Assembly (NCBI GenBank): GCA_019163375.1
Contig: JAFLKK010000004.1
Span: 742,838-806,837, forward strand
Reading direction: 5' to 3'
Source of the DNA: Paludibacter sp.
GTDB lineage: Bacteria; Bacteroidota; Bacteroidia; Bacteroidales; Paludibacteraceae
Length of the DNA: 64,000 nucleotides
Below, one piece after another: positions 34,021 to 41,850 of the stretch. Below the pieces are notes generated by a model, which was not told where the DNA came from, searched no databases, and saw only the letters and a list, made by a program, of their open reading frames with translations. The translations under genes were made by a program, and so were the position numbers. Within the stretch, counting starts at the first letter, position 1; every line of letters begins with the position of its first letter.

Positions 34021-35322
34021 TTAATCTTTTAAATAATACGCAGCTCCCAAACTCAACAACTCTTTCACCGGACGGCAATCAGGACTATTCGGATGTCCGT
34101 TTTTGTTTTTGGCAACCGAGGCGCAGCCACCACCACAAGCCAACGCCACTGAACACGATTTACATTCGGGAATAGTAGTAATATCCCTGTTCTGCCAACT
34201 TTCTATAGCGGTTTCATTCTTTGTGATTTCGGGGTAAAAAGTGCCAAGTTCATCACCTTTATTACCCACAGTGGCCGTACAGGAATAAATGGTGCCGGTG
34301 AAATCAAATGCCCACTCAGTTTTACAAGCCGGACAGGAATCAAATAAGGCCATTGGTAATTCTTCATGTTCCGAAATATATTTGGCTATAGAAAATGCGG
34401 GTTTATAGAATTCGGCAATATAGGGATGCACTTTCAATAACTCGTATAAATGTTGATAAAGCGTTGCACGGTCGAATAGTTTTTCGGGTGTACTGTTGCA
34501 GAAATGTAATTCGTAGTTACGTCCTATTTGCGTTTTGAAATAGGGCGAAGCAGTCCATCCTTTATCAATGGCAAAACGCGACAACCCGGCCAAATTTTCA
34601 ATATTCTCCTTGTCAATCACCATGCGCAGGTTGATATTTATTCCCGCAGCAAGGCAGGCGTCAATGCCTTCAACAATTTTCAAAAAAGTAGGTTGTTTCC
34701 CTTTCAGGTAGCGGCGCCCATCATGCACTTCCTGTGTCCCGTCGAGTGTAACCTGTACTTCGCGAATGCTGGCAGTTTTCAGTAAATCTACATACGACGC
34801 CAAGGTAAAACCGTTTGTTACAAACGCCAAATCCAGTTTTGTATCGTTGGCTCTGGATATAAAATAAGTCAACATATTTCGTTGATTTTCGCCCGGCAAC
34901 AATGGTTCACCCCCAAATACAGTAATATATTTTCGTCTACCGGCAAATTCGGTATTGATATAATTGAAAAATGCATCCACCACTTCGGTGGTTACTACTT
35001 TCTGTATCGGATTATACCCTTCCTGATAGCAATATGAGCAGGCAAAGTTGCAGGAGTAGTTCGGTACAAAAAACAACTGAGTTTCATCCGCCTCACGTTT
35101 TTCGGTAAAGTCAAGATAAGCCAGCTTAAATGCCTTCTTTTCCTTTTCTTCGTCCACCAAATAGCCACGCTGAGTAAACTCACCCTGCGGATCAAGTTTG
35201 TTCTTCAGCATTTTTACTTCGTTTGCACTGATAATGTCAGCCGACTTGCTCAACGGATTCACTATAAAAAAGTCTTCCGAGTCAGCAATGGGAGTAATTA
35301 TATTGTGTTTTGATAATGACAT
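34021..35322 (-). CDS. Radical SAM/SPASM enzyme (probable peptide-modifying)
   Basis: A 433-residue protein. Residues 1-85 form an N-terminal domain that could bind a leader peptide. The radical SAM core begins with C91-N-F-A-C95-S-Y-C98, the three ligands of the iron-sulfur cluster; the G-G-E-P motif follows at about residue 145. The C-terminal SPASM region has C-P-A-C-K, S-C-T-A, and the cluster-binding C-K-S-C-S-V-A-L-A-C-G-G-G-C followed by a last Cys in P-D-C-R-P. SPASM enzymes usually modify ribosomal peptides or activate enzymes. The best substrate candidate is the cysteine-rich peptide encoded 520 bases upstream in the same operon. Confidence 0.9.
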   Translation of the reverse strand: MSLSKHNIITPIADSEDFFIVNPLSKSADIISANEVKMLKNKLDPQGEFTQRGYLVDEEKEKKAFKLAYLDFTEKREADETQLFFVPNYSCNFACSYCYQEGYNPIQKVVTTEVVDAFFNYINTEFAGRRKYITVFGGEPLLPGENQRNMLTYFISRANDTKLDLAFVTNGFTLASYVDLLKTASIREVQVTLDGTQEVHDGRRYLKGKQPTFLKIVEGIDACLAAGININLRMVIDKENIENLAGLSRFAIDKGWTASPYFKTQIGRNYELHFCNSTPEKLFDRATLYQHLYELLKVHPYIAEFYKPAFSIAKYISEHEELPMALFDSCPACKTEWAFDFTGTIYSCTATVGNKGDELGTFYPEITKNETAIESWQNRDITTIPECKSCSVALACGGGCASVAKNKNGHPNSPDCRPVKELLSLGAAYYLKD

Positions 35323-35363
35323 TTATTTATCCGTTTAAAAATTTTCGAAAATAATTTTGTTGA

Positions 35364-35774
35364 TTATTTGTCTAAAACTAATGTGCTTAAGATAACTTCA
35401 ACATCTCTCGTAGAGTCACCCATTACCTCTTCTGTAATTCCACCTATTGATTTAGCCAACATGCCTGTATTCATTCGCGAAATATATGTTTTGCCATCGC
35501 TTTTCTCATAAACACTTATTCTGCATGGCATTAAAGATGAAATGATTCGTTCATCATCTCTTGATAATATTCTACTTGAATGCTTTGGATGGCACAAAGC
35601 AAAAACTTTTATGGCCAATACCTCAGTTCCGAATTTTTTCAATGTATCCTGCAGATCATGAACCGCTGATAGTTTCCATGTGTTTTTTTCTATTTCAAAT
35701 GTCAGTTTCTCCACTGTTTCAGCAAAATTATATTTGCTTTCATTTTCCAAAAACATAGTTTCGTTCGTTTGCAT
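35364..35774 (-). CDS. DUF302 family protein
   Basis: A 136-residue protein matching DUF302: F-A-E-T-V-E-K-L-x-x-x-I-E near the start, then the V-L-A-I-K-V-F-A-L-C-H-P-K-H-S region, L-M-P-C-R-I-S-V-Y-E, and G-K-T-Y-I-S-R-M-N-T. The Cys and His residues in C-H-P-K-H and M-P-C are common to the family. DUF302 proteins are small alpha/beta proteins of unknown biochemical role that occur in sulfur-related gene clusters. It lies 41 bases before the rSAM gene in the same operon. Confidence 0.82.
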   Translation of the reverse strand: MQTNETMFLENESKYNFAETVEKLTFEIEKNTWKLSAVHDLQDTLKKFGTEVLAIKVFALCHPKHSSRILSRDDERIISSLMPCRISVYEKSDGKTYISRMNTGMLAKSIGGITEEVMGDSTRDVEVILSTLVLDK

Positions 35775-35843
35775 AATTGATTGGTTTTAAGATTAAAAAA
35801 TAACTTTTCCGGAGATGAACTCCGAAAAAGTTAAACTCATAGC

Positions 35844-35954
35844 TTAGTCATGACAACCGGCTACAATAATCGACACTTTAGCACAACATTGAGCTACCGT
35901 CGATTCGGTGCTGTTGGTTTTACAACCACAGCTTTTTTTCACTACACTTTTCAT
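35844..35954 (-). CDS. 36-residue cysteine-rich peptide, candidate rSAM substrate
   Basis: A short frame with ATG at 35952-35954 and TAA at 35844-35846. The product has cysteines at 9, 11, 23, 24 and 34: a basic N-terminus, C9-G-C11-K, a Ser/Thr-rich middle, Q-C23-C24-A-K, a hydrophobic V-S-I-I-V-A-G stretch and a C34-H-D end. The A-rich leader before the ATG (AAAAATAATT) is typical for starts in this phylum. It is located in the same operon 69 bases upstream of the DUF302 gene and 110 bases downstream of the methyltransferase gene. It has the size and composition of a RiPP precursor or a small metal-binding peptide. No homologue is known to me. Confidence 0.6.
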   Translation of the reverse strand: MKSVVKKSCGCKTNSTESTVAQCCAKVSIIVAGCHD

Positions 35955-36014
35955 AAATAATTATTTTTAGTTGTGAATATCGGTTTAAAATTAAACCTTT
36001 TATCTTAAACCCAC

Positions 36015-36035
36015 AAATCTCATTTAATGAGATTT
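36015..36035. other. Hairpin between the methyltransferase and peptide genes
   Basis: AAATCTCAT and ATGAGATTT form a nine-base stem with a three-base loop. T residues follow on the plus strand only. On the operon transcript (minus strand) it could mark processing or partial termination and so set peptide expression apart from its upstream gene. Confidence 0.5.
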
Positions 36036-36063
36036 TTTGAACCCTCATTTTGGGGTAGGAGTT

Positions 36064-36687
36064 TTATTTTCGACCGGAAATAGTAAAACTTGCAACTTCA
36101 GCTTGCCCCTTTGCATAAGGCTCCGATTCTTCAAATATCTTAATATCATTGAATCCGGCTTTCTCTAACATGGTCAGGTATTCTGCCCGTGTTACTGAGC
36201 CTGCCCAACATTCGGCCACCGCTGCGGGGTCATTCCTGTATTTCTCAGCAATTGGCTGTACAGCATAAATATCACTAACCACAAAACGCCCACCTGATTT
36301 CAGAATGCGATACACTTCACTCCACACAGCAGGTTTATCAGAAGCATGATTAATGGTGCAATTGGATATGACCAGATGGATACTATCATCTCTTAATGGC
36401 AAACTCTCAAGTTCTGCTTTTAATATCCTTGCATTCTGTACTTCAAATTTTTCAAGAGTTGCATTTGCCTTAGCTATCATTCCTTCCGAAATATCGATAC
36501 CAAATACAAAGCCATTTTCTCCAACTTCTTCGGCAAGGCGAATCACATCATTTCCGCGTCCACTTCCTAAGTCCACACAAGTTTCACCGGGTTGAGGTTT
36601 AGCATGATTGATAGCGCCCCCGCACGACAAGCAACAGCTGGTTTCACTCAGACTTGTATAGCGCTCATTTATTGCTTCTGTTATCAT
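36064..36687 (-). CDS. ArsM-like SAM-dependent methyltransferase
   Basis: A 207-residue class I methyltransferase: D-L-G-S-G-R-G-N-D (SAM binding, about residues 38-46), G-I-D-I-S-E-G-M-I, I-S-N-C-T-I-N-H and the E-V-Y-R-I-L-K-S-G-G-R-F-V-V-S-D-I-Y segment. These with D-P-A-A-V-A-E-C-W-A-G-S are the pattern of arsenite methyltransferases (ArsM), in which conserved Cys residues bind As(III). Two of those Cys can be seen (I-S-N-C and A-E-C), while the usual third near the C-terminus is absent. The extra N-terminal C18-C19-x-x-C22 could replace it. The gene is first in the minus-strand operon. ArsM-type enzymes depend on thioredoxin, fitting the neighbours. Peptide methylation is the alternative. 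Confidence 0.78.
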   Translation of the reverse strand: MITEAINERYTSLSETSCCLSCGGAINHAKPQPGETCVDLGSGRGNDVIRLAEEVGENGFVFGIDISEGMIAKANATLEKFEVQNARILKAELESLPLRDDSIHLVISNCTINHASDKPAVWSEVYRILKSGGRFVVSDIYAVQPIAEKYRNDPAAVAECWAGSVTRAEYLTMLEKAGFNDIKIFEESEPYAKGQAEVASFTISGRK

Positions 36688-36725
36688 AATAGAGATTGTT
36701 TGTAGGATTAATTTAGTTGACGCAG

Positions 36726-36755
36726 CAAAGATATAAGAAATAATTTGAATTACAA
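36726..36755 (-). promoter_or_regulatory. Promoter of the rSAM/thioredoxin operon
   Basis: On the minus strand TTG (complement of 36753-36755) is 19 bases from TATCTTTG (complement of 36726-36733), fitting both elements of the Bacteroidota promoter. Predicted start near 36719, about 32 bases before the methyltransferase ATG. Confidence 0.7.
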
Positions 36756-36786
36756 TAGTATCACCAATAAATTATTTTAGTATCAC
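36756..36786. promoter_or_regulatory. Tandem operator-like direct repeat upstream of the operon
   Basis: TAGTATCAC occurs at 36756-36764 and again at 36778-36786, in phase by 22 bases (two helical turns), immediately upstream of the -33 element of the operon promoter. This is the spacing and position of an activator site pair. Confidence 0.55.
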
Positions 36787-36891
36787 TATATTTTTTTGTT
36801 GTATCCTTGAGGAATTGATTGTAAATAATTAATTAGATGGTGTTTAATTGAATGTAGTTGCAGAAGAATGTGCTTTTAAAGTTATAAGAAA

Positions 36892-36907
36892 TGTGATGTT
36901 CGTCACA
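36892..36907. promoter_or_regulatory. Perfect CRP-type palindrome upstream of the flavoprotein gene
   Basis: TGTGATGTTCGTCACA has the exact TGTGA-N6-TCACA pattern of Crp family operators. Its centre is about 71 bases before the predicted transcription start of the flavoprotein gene, the position where Crp activators often work. A Crp/Fnr-type protein is encoded at 23623. Confidence 0.6.
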
Positions 36908-36956
36908 ATCTAAAAATACAGTTGATAATTATGTGATTTTATTTAAAATAATATTT

Positions 36957-36964
36957 TAGCTTTG
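36957..36964 (+). promoter_or_regulatory. Promoter of the SQR-like flavoprotein gene
   Basis: TAGCTTTG fits TAnnTTTG; the -33 region has no clear TTG. The leader would be about 80 bases long. Confidence 0.55.
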
Positions 36965-37050
36965 TCGCGGGTTCTTTTTGTAAAATTGGTTCAATATTAC
37001 TGATTGAGTCTATATTGTACCTTAAAAATTGATACTTAAAATCAACGTGT

Positions 37051-38508
37051 ATGGCTAAAGTTCTTATTTTAGGAGCCGGCATCTCCGGGCATACTGCCGC
37101 TTTAATAGCTAGAAGAAAATTAGGAAAGAATCATGTAGTTGAAGTGATTAGTCCTAATAGTAATTATCAATGGGTTCCTTCTAATATTTGGGTAGGAATG
37201 GGTTTAATGACGCCCGATCAGGTAAAATTTGAGTTGGCGCCGGTCTATAAAAGAGCCGGCATCGGCTATAAACAGGCCATGGCCATTTCACTGCATCCCG
37301 ATGGTGACCAGACAACCGATAGAGCCTATGTGAAAATCAGGTATGTAGTTGGTGAGTTGAAAGATAAAGAAGAAAACGTTGAGTATGATTATCTGATTAA
37401 TGCCACCGGCCCAAAATTGAATTTTGCTGCAACCGAAGGACTCGGTCCCGAAAAATACAGCGATTCGGTGTGTACCTATCAGCATGCCACACATGCTTGG
37501 GAAAATCTCCAAAAGTGCTTCAAGAAAATGGAAGCCGGAGAAAAGCAGAAGATCTTAATCGGAACCGGTCATCCGTTAGCAACTTGTCAGGGCGCTGCCT
37601 TCGAATATTCGCTGAATATCGCTTTCGAAATAAATAAGCGCAAATTAAATCACATGGCAGAACTGACATGGATCTCGAATGAGTATGAATTGGGTGACTT
37701 TGGGATGGGTGGTGCCTATGTGAAGCGGGGCGGTTATATTACCCCTACAAAAATATTTGCGGAGTCTATTTTTAAAGAATATAATATCAACTGGATAGTG
37801 GGTGCGGGAGTCAACAAGGTTGAAAAAGGAATTGTACATTACGAAACGCTCGACGGAGAGTTCCACAGCAAAGAATTTGATTTTGCGATGCTCATACCTA
37901 GTTTTGCCGGTGCCGGTATGAAGGCCTATAACAAACAGGATGAAGATATTACCTCGGATCTTTTTGTGCCCAATGGGATGATGAAAGTGGATGCCGACTA
38001 TACACCAAAAGCCTACGAAGAATGGGATGCAGCGGATTGGCCATCGAACTATAAATCACCGTTGTACGACAATGTTTATGCTGCCGGAATTGCATTTGCG
38101 CCACCGCATCCCATGTCTAAACCCATGAAAAGTAAAAATGGAACACAAATTAACCCCACACCCCCCAGAACCGGAATGCCATCTGGTGTTATTGGGCGAA
38201 TTGTAGCCGAAAATATTGTAGAAAAAATCAAAACAGGAACAAAAGAGCATAGACACATAGCTTCTATGTCCAAAATGGGAGCCGCTTGTATCGTTTCGGC
38301 AGGTTACGGTATCCGACATGGCCAGGCGGCCGTGATGACGGTTTATCCAATCGTTCCCGACTGGAAAAAATATCCAAAATGGGGACGGGATATTGATTAT
38401 ACTGTCGGAGAAATAGGCTTGGCCGGACATTGGATGAAATTGTTTATGCATTATATGTTTTTATACAAAGCAAAAGCGCTTCCACTCTGGTGGGTTATTC
38501 CAGAGTAA
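37051..38508 (+). CDS. Sulfide:quinone oxidoreductase-like FAD flavoprotein
   Basis: A 485-residue protein with an N-terminal FAD-binding fold (V-L-I-L-G-A-G-I-S-G-H-T-A-A) and the SQR-like pattern Y-Q-W-V-P-S-N-I-W-V-G. The mid-section has N-A-T-G-P-K-L, H-A-x-x-A-W-E, and C-Q-G-A-A-F-E-Y. Family members oxidise sulfide (or related donors) and reduce quinone at the membrane surface. Only one cysteine of the usual redox set can be placed with confidence here (in A-T-C-Q-G) with another in A-A-C-I-V-S, so activity on sulfide is not certain. It is longer than a typical SQR of 380-430 residues. The gene is divergent from the rSAM operon and has a CRP-type site in front. Confidence 0.75.
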   Translation: MAKVLILGAGISGHTAALIARRKLGKNHVVEVISPNSNYQWVPSNIWVGMGLMTPDQVKFELAPVYKRAGIGYKQAMAISLHPDGDQTTDRAYVKIRYVVGELKDKEENVEYDYLINATGPKLNFAATEGLGPEKYSDSVCTYQHATHAWENLQKCFKKMEAGEKQKILIGTGHPLATCQGAAFEYSLNIAFEINKRKLNHMAELTWISNEYELGDFGMGGAYVKRGGYITPTKIFAESIFKEYNINWIVGAGVNKVEKGIVHYETLDGEFHSKEFDFAMLIPSFAGAGMKAYNKQDEDITSDLFVPNGMMKVDADYTPKAYEEWDAADWPSNYKSPLYDNVYAAGIAFAPPHPMSKPMKSKNGTQINPTPPRTGMPSGVIGRIVAENIVEKIKTGTKEHRHIASMSKMGAACIVSAGYGIRHGQAAVMTVYPIVPDWKKYPKWGRDIDYTVGEIGLAGHWMKLFMHYMFLYKAKALPLWWVIPE

Positions 38509-38542
38509 AAATATTCAATTCAACACTTTAGATAAAGAAATT

Positions 38543-38707
38543 ATGAAAACAGAAATCGAAAAAACAATACCATATAGTGAAATGTCCTACGCAACGGAAC
38601 CAACGCGTTGGACAAAATTCTGGAGAAGATCATTTATTTTTCAACTGATACGCTTTTTCGTCCTTAACCTCAAAATTATGAGAATTGTTGTCGGAGGGCA
38701 CTCGTAA
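38543..38707 (+). CDS. Small 54-residue protein downstream of the flavoprotein
   Basis: The frame starts at ATG 38543, 34 bases after the flavoprotein stop, and ends with TAA at 38705. The product has an acidic N-terminus, then E-P-T-R-W-T-K-F-W-R-R-S and a hydrophobic amphipathic helix (F-I-F-Q-L-I-R-F-F-V-L-N-L-K-I). It looks like a peripheral membrane anchor or subunit. Short spacing suggests a joint transcript; a role as a membrane partner for the flavoprotein is an inference. Confidence 0.55.
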   Translation: MKTEIEKTIPYSEMSYATEPTRWTKFWRRSFIFQLIRFFVLNLKIMRIVVGGHS

Positions 38708-38732
38708 TGGCATGCATTTTACCAATTGAATG

Positions 38733-38773
38733 TTCGACGCTGATATGTCTTCGATGATGTTAGGCACCGAAAC
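38733..38773. repeat. Repeat C, copy 2
   Basis: Shares GACGCTGATATGTCTTCGA and the following ATGT and CCGAAAC with the hairpin at 30515-30565 (differences at a few sites). It sits in the gap before pnp. Confidence 0.5.
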
Positions 38774-38875
38774 GCTGTTGATGTTTTACCAAAATGTGAG
38801 TATTCTACTACAACTTCAATACCCAAAAAATCACTATTTTACTCTTTATCTGCACGAAATTCGCGAATAATATCG

Positions 38876-38883
38876 TATCTTTG
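38876..38883 (+). promoter_or_regulatory. Promoter of pnp
   Basis: TATCTTTG matches TAnnTTTG 42 bases before the ATG. The -33 element is weak. Confidence 0.6.
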
Positions 38884-38924
38884 CGCGCGAAATTTGATGT
38901 TTAAAAAAAGAAAAATGTAATTTT

Positions 38925-41063
38925 ATGAATGTAGTTACAAAAACTATCACATTGGGTGATGGACGTACCATTTCTATCGAAACAGGTAAATTGGCTAAAC
39001 AAGCCGATGGTTCTGTAATGGTTCGCATGGGTGATACCATGCTGTTGGCTACCGTTTGTTCGGCACAAGATGCTGTTCCGGGAACCGATTTTATGCCACT
39101 TTCAGTGGATTATAAAGAAAAATATGCTGCCTTTGGCCGTTATCCGGGAGGTTTCCTGAAACGTGAAGGTCGTGCATCTGATTATGAAATTTTAGTGTCT
39201 CGTCTTGTCGACCGCGCTTTACGTCCTTTGTTTCCTGATGATTTTCATGCTGAAACTTTTGTAAACGTAATGCTTGTTTCGTCTGATGGTGAAGATATGC
39301 CTGATGCATTGGCAGGTTTAGCTGCTTCGGCTGCTTTAGCTGTGTCGGATGTTCCTTTCAACGGTCCTATCTCTGAATGTCGTGTTGCTCGTATCAACGG
39401 TGCATTTGTTATCAATCCTACTTTTGCTCAATTGGCAACTGCCGATTTAGAAATCATGGTGGCTGCAACTATCGACAACATTATGATGGTTGAAGGCGAA
39501 ATGAAAGAAGTAAGTGAAGAAGTTTTGTTGGAAGCTATGAAAGTGGCTCACGAAGCTATCAAAGTTCATTGCCAGGTGCAAATTGAGTTAATGGAAGCAG
39601 TTGGTAAAACTGTAAAACGTACTTATTGTCACGAAGAAAACGACGAAGACCTGAAAAAAGATATTTGGGCTAAAACCTATGATAAAGTGTATGTTGTGGC
39701 GGCTTCTTGCAACACCGACAAACACTCACGTATGGCCAATTTCAAAGCAATCAAGGAAGAATATGTTGCTGCATTGGAACCTGAAGTGGCTACAGCCAAA
39801 AAAGGTCTTATCGGTAAATATTACCACGAAGTAGAAAAAGAAGCTATGCGTCGTTCTATTTTGGATGAAGGCAAACGTTTGGATGGTCGTAAAACAACTG
39901 AAATTCGTCCTATCTGGTCGGAAGTTGATTACCTTCCGGGAGCTCACGGTTCGGCTGTGTTTACCCGTGGTGAAACTCAATCGTTGACTACTGTTACCTT
40001 AGGAACTAAAATGGATGAGAAATTAGTTGATGATGCTCTTTTCAAAGGCAAAGAACGTTTCTTGTTGCATTATAACTTCCCACCATTTTCAACAGGTGAA
40101 GCGAAAGCTTCTCGTGGTGTCGGTCGTCGCGAAGTAGGTCATGGTAACCTTGCATTACGTGCATTGAAAAACATGATCCCAGCTAACTATCCTTACGTTG
40201 TACGTGTGGTTTCTGATATTTTGGAATCGAACGGTTCTTCTTCAATGGCTACGGTTTGTGCCGGAACATTGGCGTTGATGGATGCAGGTGTACAAATTGC
40301 TAAACCGGTTTCGGGTATTGCAATGGGATTGATCTCTGAAAATAAAGGTAAAAACTTTGCTGTTCTTTCGGATATCTTGGGTGATGAAGATCACTTGGGC
40401 GATATGGACTTCAAGGTAACCGGTACTAAAGATGGTATCACTGCTACTCAAATGGATATCAAAGTAGACGGACTTTCGTACGAAATTCTTGAAACAGCTT
40501 TGAACCAGGCGAAAGCAGGTCGTATGCATATCTTAGGCAAAATCCAGGAAACATTGGCTGCGCCACGCGAAGATATGAAACCAAACGCACCTCGTATTGT
40601 GGTGATGTTTATTCCTAAAGAATCGATTGGTGCAATCATCGGACCTGGTGGAAAAATCATTCAAAACATGCAAGCTGAAACCGGTGCTACTATTACAGTA
40701 GAAGAAATCGGAGATCAAGGTCGTGTGGAAATTGCTGCTAACAACAAAGCTGCTATCGACGCTGCATTGTACAAAATTAAAGGTATTGTAGCAATTCCTG
40801 AAATTGGTGAAACTTATCCTGCAAAAGTAAAATCGGTAATGCCTTACGGTGCATTTGTTGAATTTATGCCGGGAAAAGAAGGTTTGTTGCATATCTCTGA
40901 AATCGACTGGAAACGCATTGAAACAATGGAACAAGCGGGTATCAAAGAAGGCGATATGATTGATGTGAAATTACTGGAAGTTGATCAAAAAACAGGTAAA
41001 TTCAAATTGTCACGCAAAGCATTGATGCCACGTCCTCCTCGTGAAGATAAACCTCAGGCTTAA
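38925..41063 (+). CDS. pnp: Polyribonucleotide nucleotidyltransferase (PNPase)
   Basis: A 712-residue protein of standard length. Domains in order: first RNase PH domain (about 10-150), alpha-helical linker, second RNase PH domain (about 320-550; F-S-T-G-E-A and G-D-M-D-F-K-V-T-G), a KH domain (I-G-P-G-G-K-I-I-Q, about 560-620) and an S1 RNA-binding domain ([10 protein letters not shown], to 700). It degrades RNA from the 3 prime end using phosphate and takes part in RNA turnover. Codon use is more biased to common codons than in the neighbours, as expected for a highly expressed gene. A terminator follows. Confidence 0.98.
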   Translation: MNVVTKTITLGDGRTISIETGKLAKQADGSVMVRMGDTMLLATVCSAQDAVPGTDFMPLSVDYKEKYAAFGRYPGGFLKREGRASDYEILVSRLVDRALRPLFPDDFHAETFVNVMLVSSDGEDMPDALAGLAASAALAVSDVPFNGPISECRVARINGAFVINPTFAQLATADLEIMVAATIDNIMMVEGEMKEVSEEVLLEAMKVAHEAIKVHCQVQIELMEAVGKTVKRTYCHEENDEDLKKDIWAKTYDKVYVVAASCNTDKHSRMANFKAIKEEYVAALEPEVATAKKGLIGKYYHEVEKEAMRRSILDEGKRLDGRKTTEIRPIWSEVDYLPGAHGSAVFTRGETQSLTTVTLGTKMDEKLVDDALFKGKERFLLHYNFPPFSTGEAKASRGVGRREVGHGNLALRALKNMIPANYPYVVRVVSDILESNGSSSMATVCAGTLALMDAGVQIAKPVSGIAMGLISENKGKNFAVLSDILGDEDHLGDMDFKVTGTKDGITATQMDIKVDGLSYEILETALNQAKAGRMHILGKIQETLAAPREDMKPNAPRIVVMFIPKESIGAIIGPGGKIIQNMQAETGATITVEEIGDQGRVEIAANNKAAIDAALYKIKGIVAIPEIGETYPAKVKSVMPYGAFVEFMPGKEGLLHISEIDWKRIETMEQAGIKEGDMIDVKLLEVDQKTGKFKLSRKALMPRPPREDKPQA

Positions 41064-41067
41064 TTTG

Positions 41068-41100
41068 AGTTGACAGTTGAAAATTAACAGTTGACAATTA
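41068..41100. repeat. Dispersed AGTTGACAGTTGACAATT-type repeat
   Basis: Close relatives occur at 45381-45399 and 47611-47629, always in gaps between genes. Units of CAGTTGA recur within each copy. Role unknown; it seems to be a genome-wide spacer repeat. Confidence 0.6.
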
Positions 41101-41105
41101 AATAT

Positions 41106-41137
41106 AAAAGCTGCAATCCGTAAGGGTTGCAGCTTTT
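41106..41137 (+). terminator. Intrinsic terminator of pnp
   Basis: A 14-base stem (AAAAGCTGCAATCC with GGGTTGCAGCTTTT, one G-T pair) and a four-base loop followed by a long T run. It sits 43 bases after the stop codon. Confidence 0.9.
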
Positions 41138-41154
41138 TTTTGTTTGATGTCGGT

Positions 41155-41628
41155 CTATTGCTCAGCGTAGTGCTTGTCCTTTTTCATTTGGATAATAAAC
41201 TTACTCCATGCTGCGGCTCTTTTGTCTTTGTTTTGAGCACGTAAGGTGGCGTCGCCCAGGTTCAACGGATATCCGTCTTCGAGATAAAACTTCCCATCCG
41301 TTTTCATATACAGCACTAAATCGTTGACGATGGCCGATACGGCATCGGTTACAACTTTAGCTGTGAATAGTGAATCGTTACCAACATAGAATTTTACTTG
41401 CCTGTAGGATTGTAATTTCTGAAGTGTTGGTGGGTTTACGAATTTCAATTCTTTAGTGGTGGCATTGTACCAAACAAAATTATTCGAAACATAGGCGGTA
41501 GAATCATTTCCGCTCAATGTACTTCTCACTTTTAAATAGAGTACCGTATCGCTTATCGTGTCGGTAGTGCTGCACGAAAACAATAAAGAGGCTGTTATTG
41601 CCAGTGCGAGATAAACAGTTGATTTCAT
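41155..41628 (-). CDS. Hypothetical lipoprotein
   Basis: A 157-residue protein with lipobox L-F-S-C (Cys19). The remainder is a beta-rich domain with repeated V-x-Y-x-x-N strands and a charged helical C-terminus (K-R-A-A-A-W-S-K-F-I). I do not recognise a family; the position between pnp and dacB gives no clue to its role. Probably periplasmic or in the outer membrane. Confidence 0.65.
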   Translation of the reverse strand: MKSTVYLALAITASLLFSCSTTDTISDTVLYLKVRSTLSGNDSTAYVSNNFVWYNATTKELKFVNPPTLQKLQSYRQVKFYVGNDSLFTAKVVTDAVSAIVNDLVLYMKTDGKFYLEDGYPLNLGDATLRAQNKDKRAAAWSKFIIQMKKDKHYAEQ

Positions 41629-41818
41629 AATTTATGCGTGATAAGTTGTAAAATATGGTGGAGTGCTCTGATGTAGAGTTGCTTTGCCCTGCAAATATAT
41701 AAAATCTATTTTAAACGATTGTTATTTAAATATGAATTTAGGAAATCATTGTCTTGATAATTCTCTATAAATTCATTGATATCTCCGGTAGAATGACGTC
41801 CGATACACTTTTTCTCTT

Positions 41819-41826
41819 TACTTTTG
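41819..41826 (+). promoter_or_regulatory. Promoter of dacB
   Basis: TACTTTTG matches TAnnTTTG, 25 bases before the ATG. Confidence 0.5.
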
Positions 41827-41850
41827 TAGATAATTCTAAACCGTATTGTC

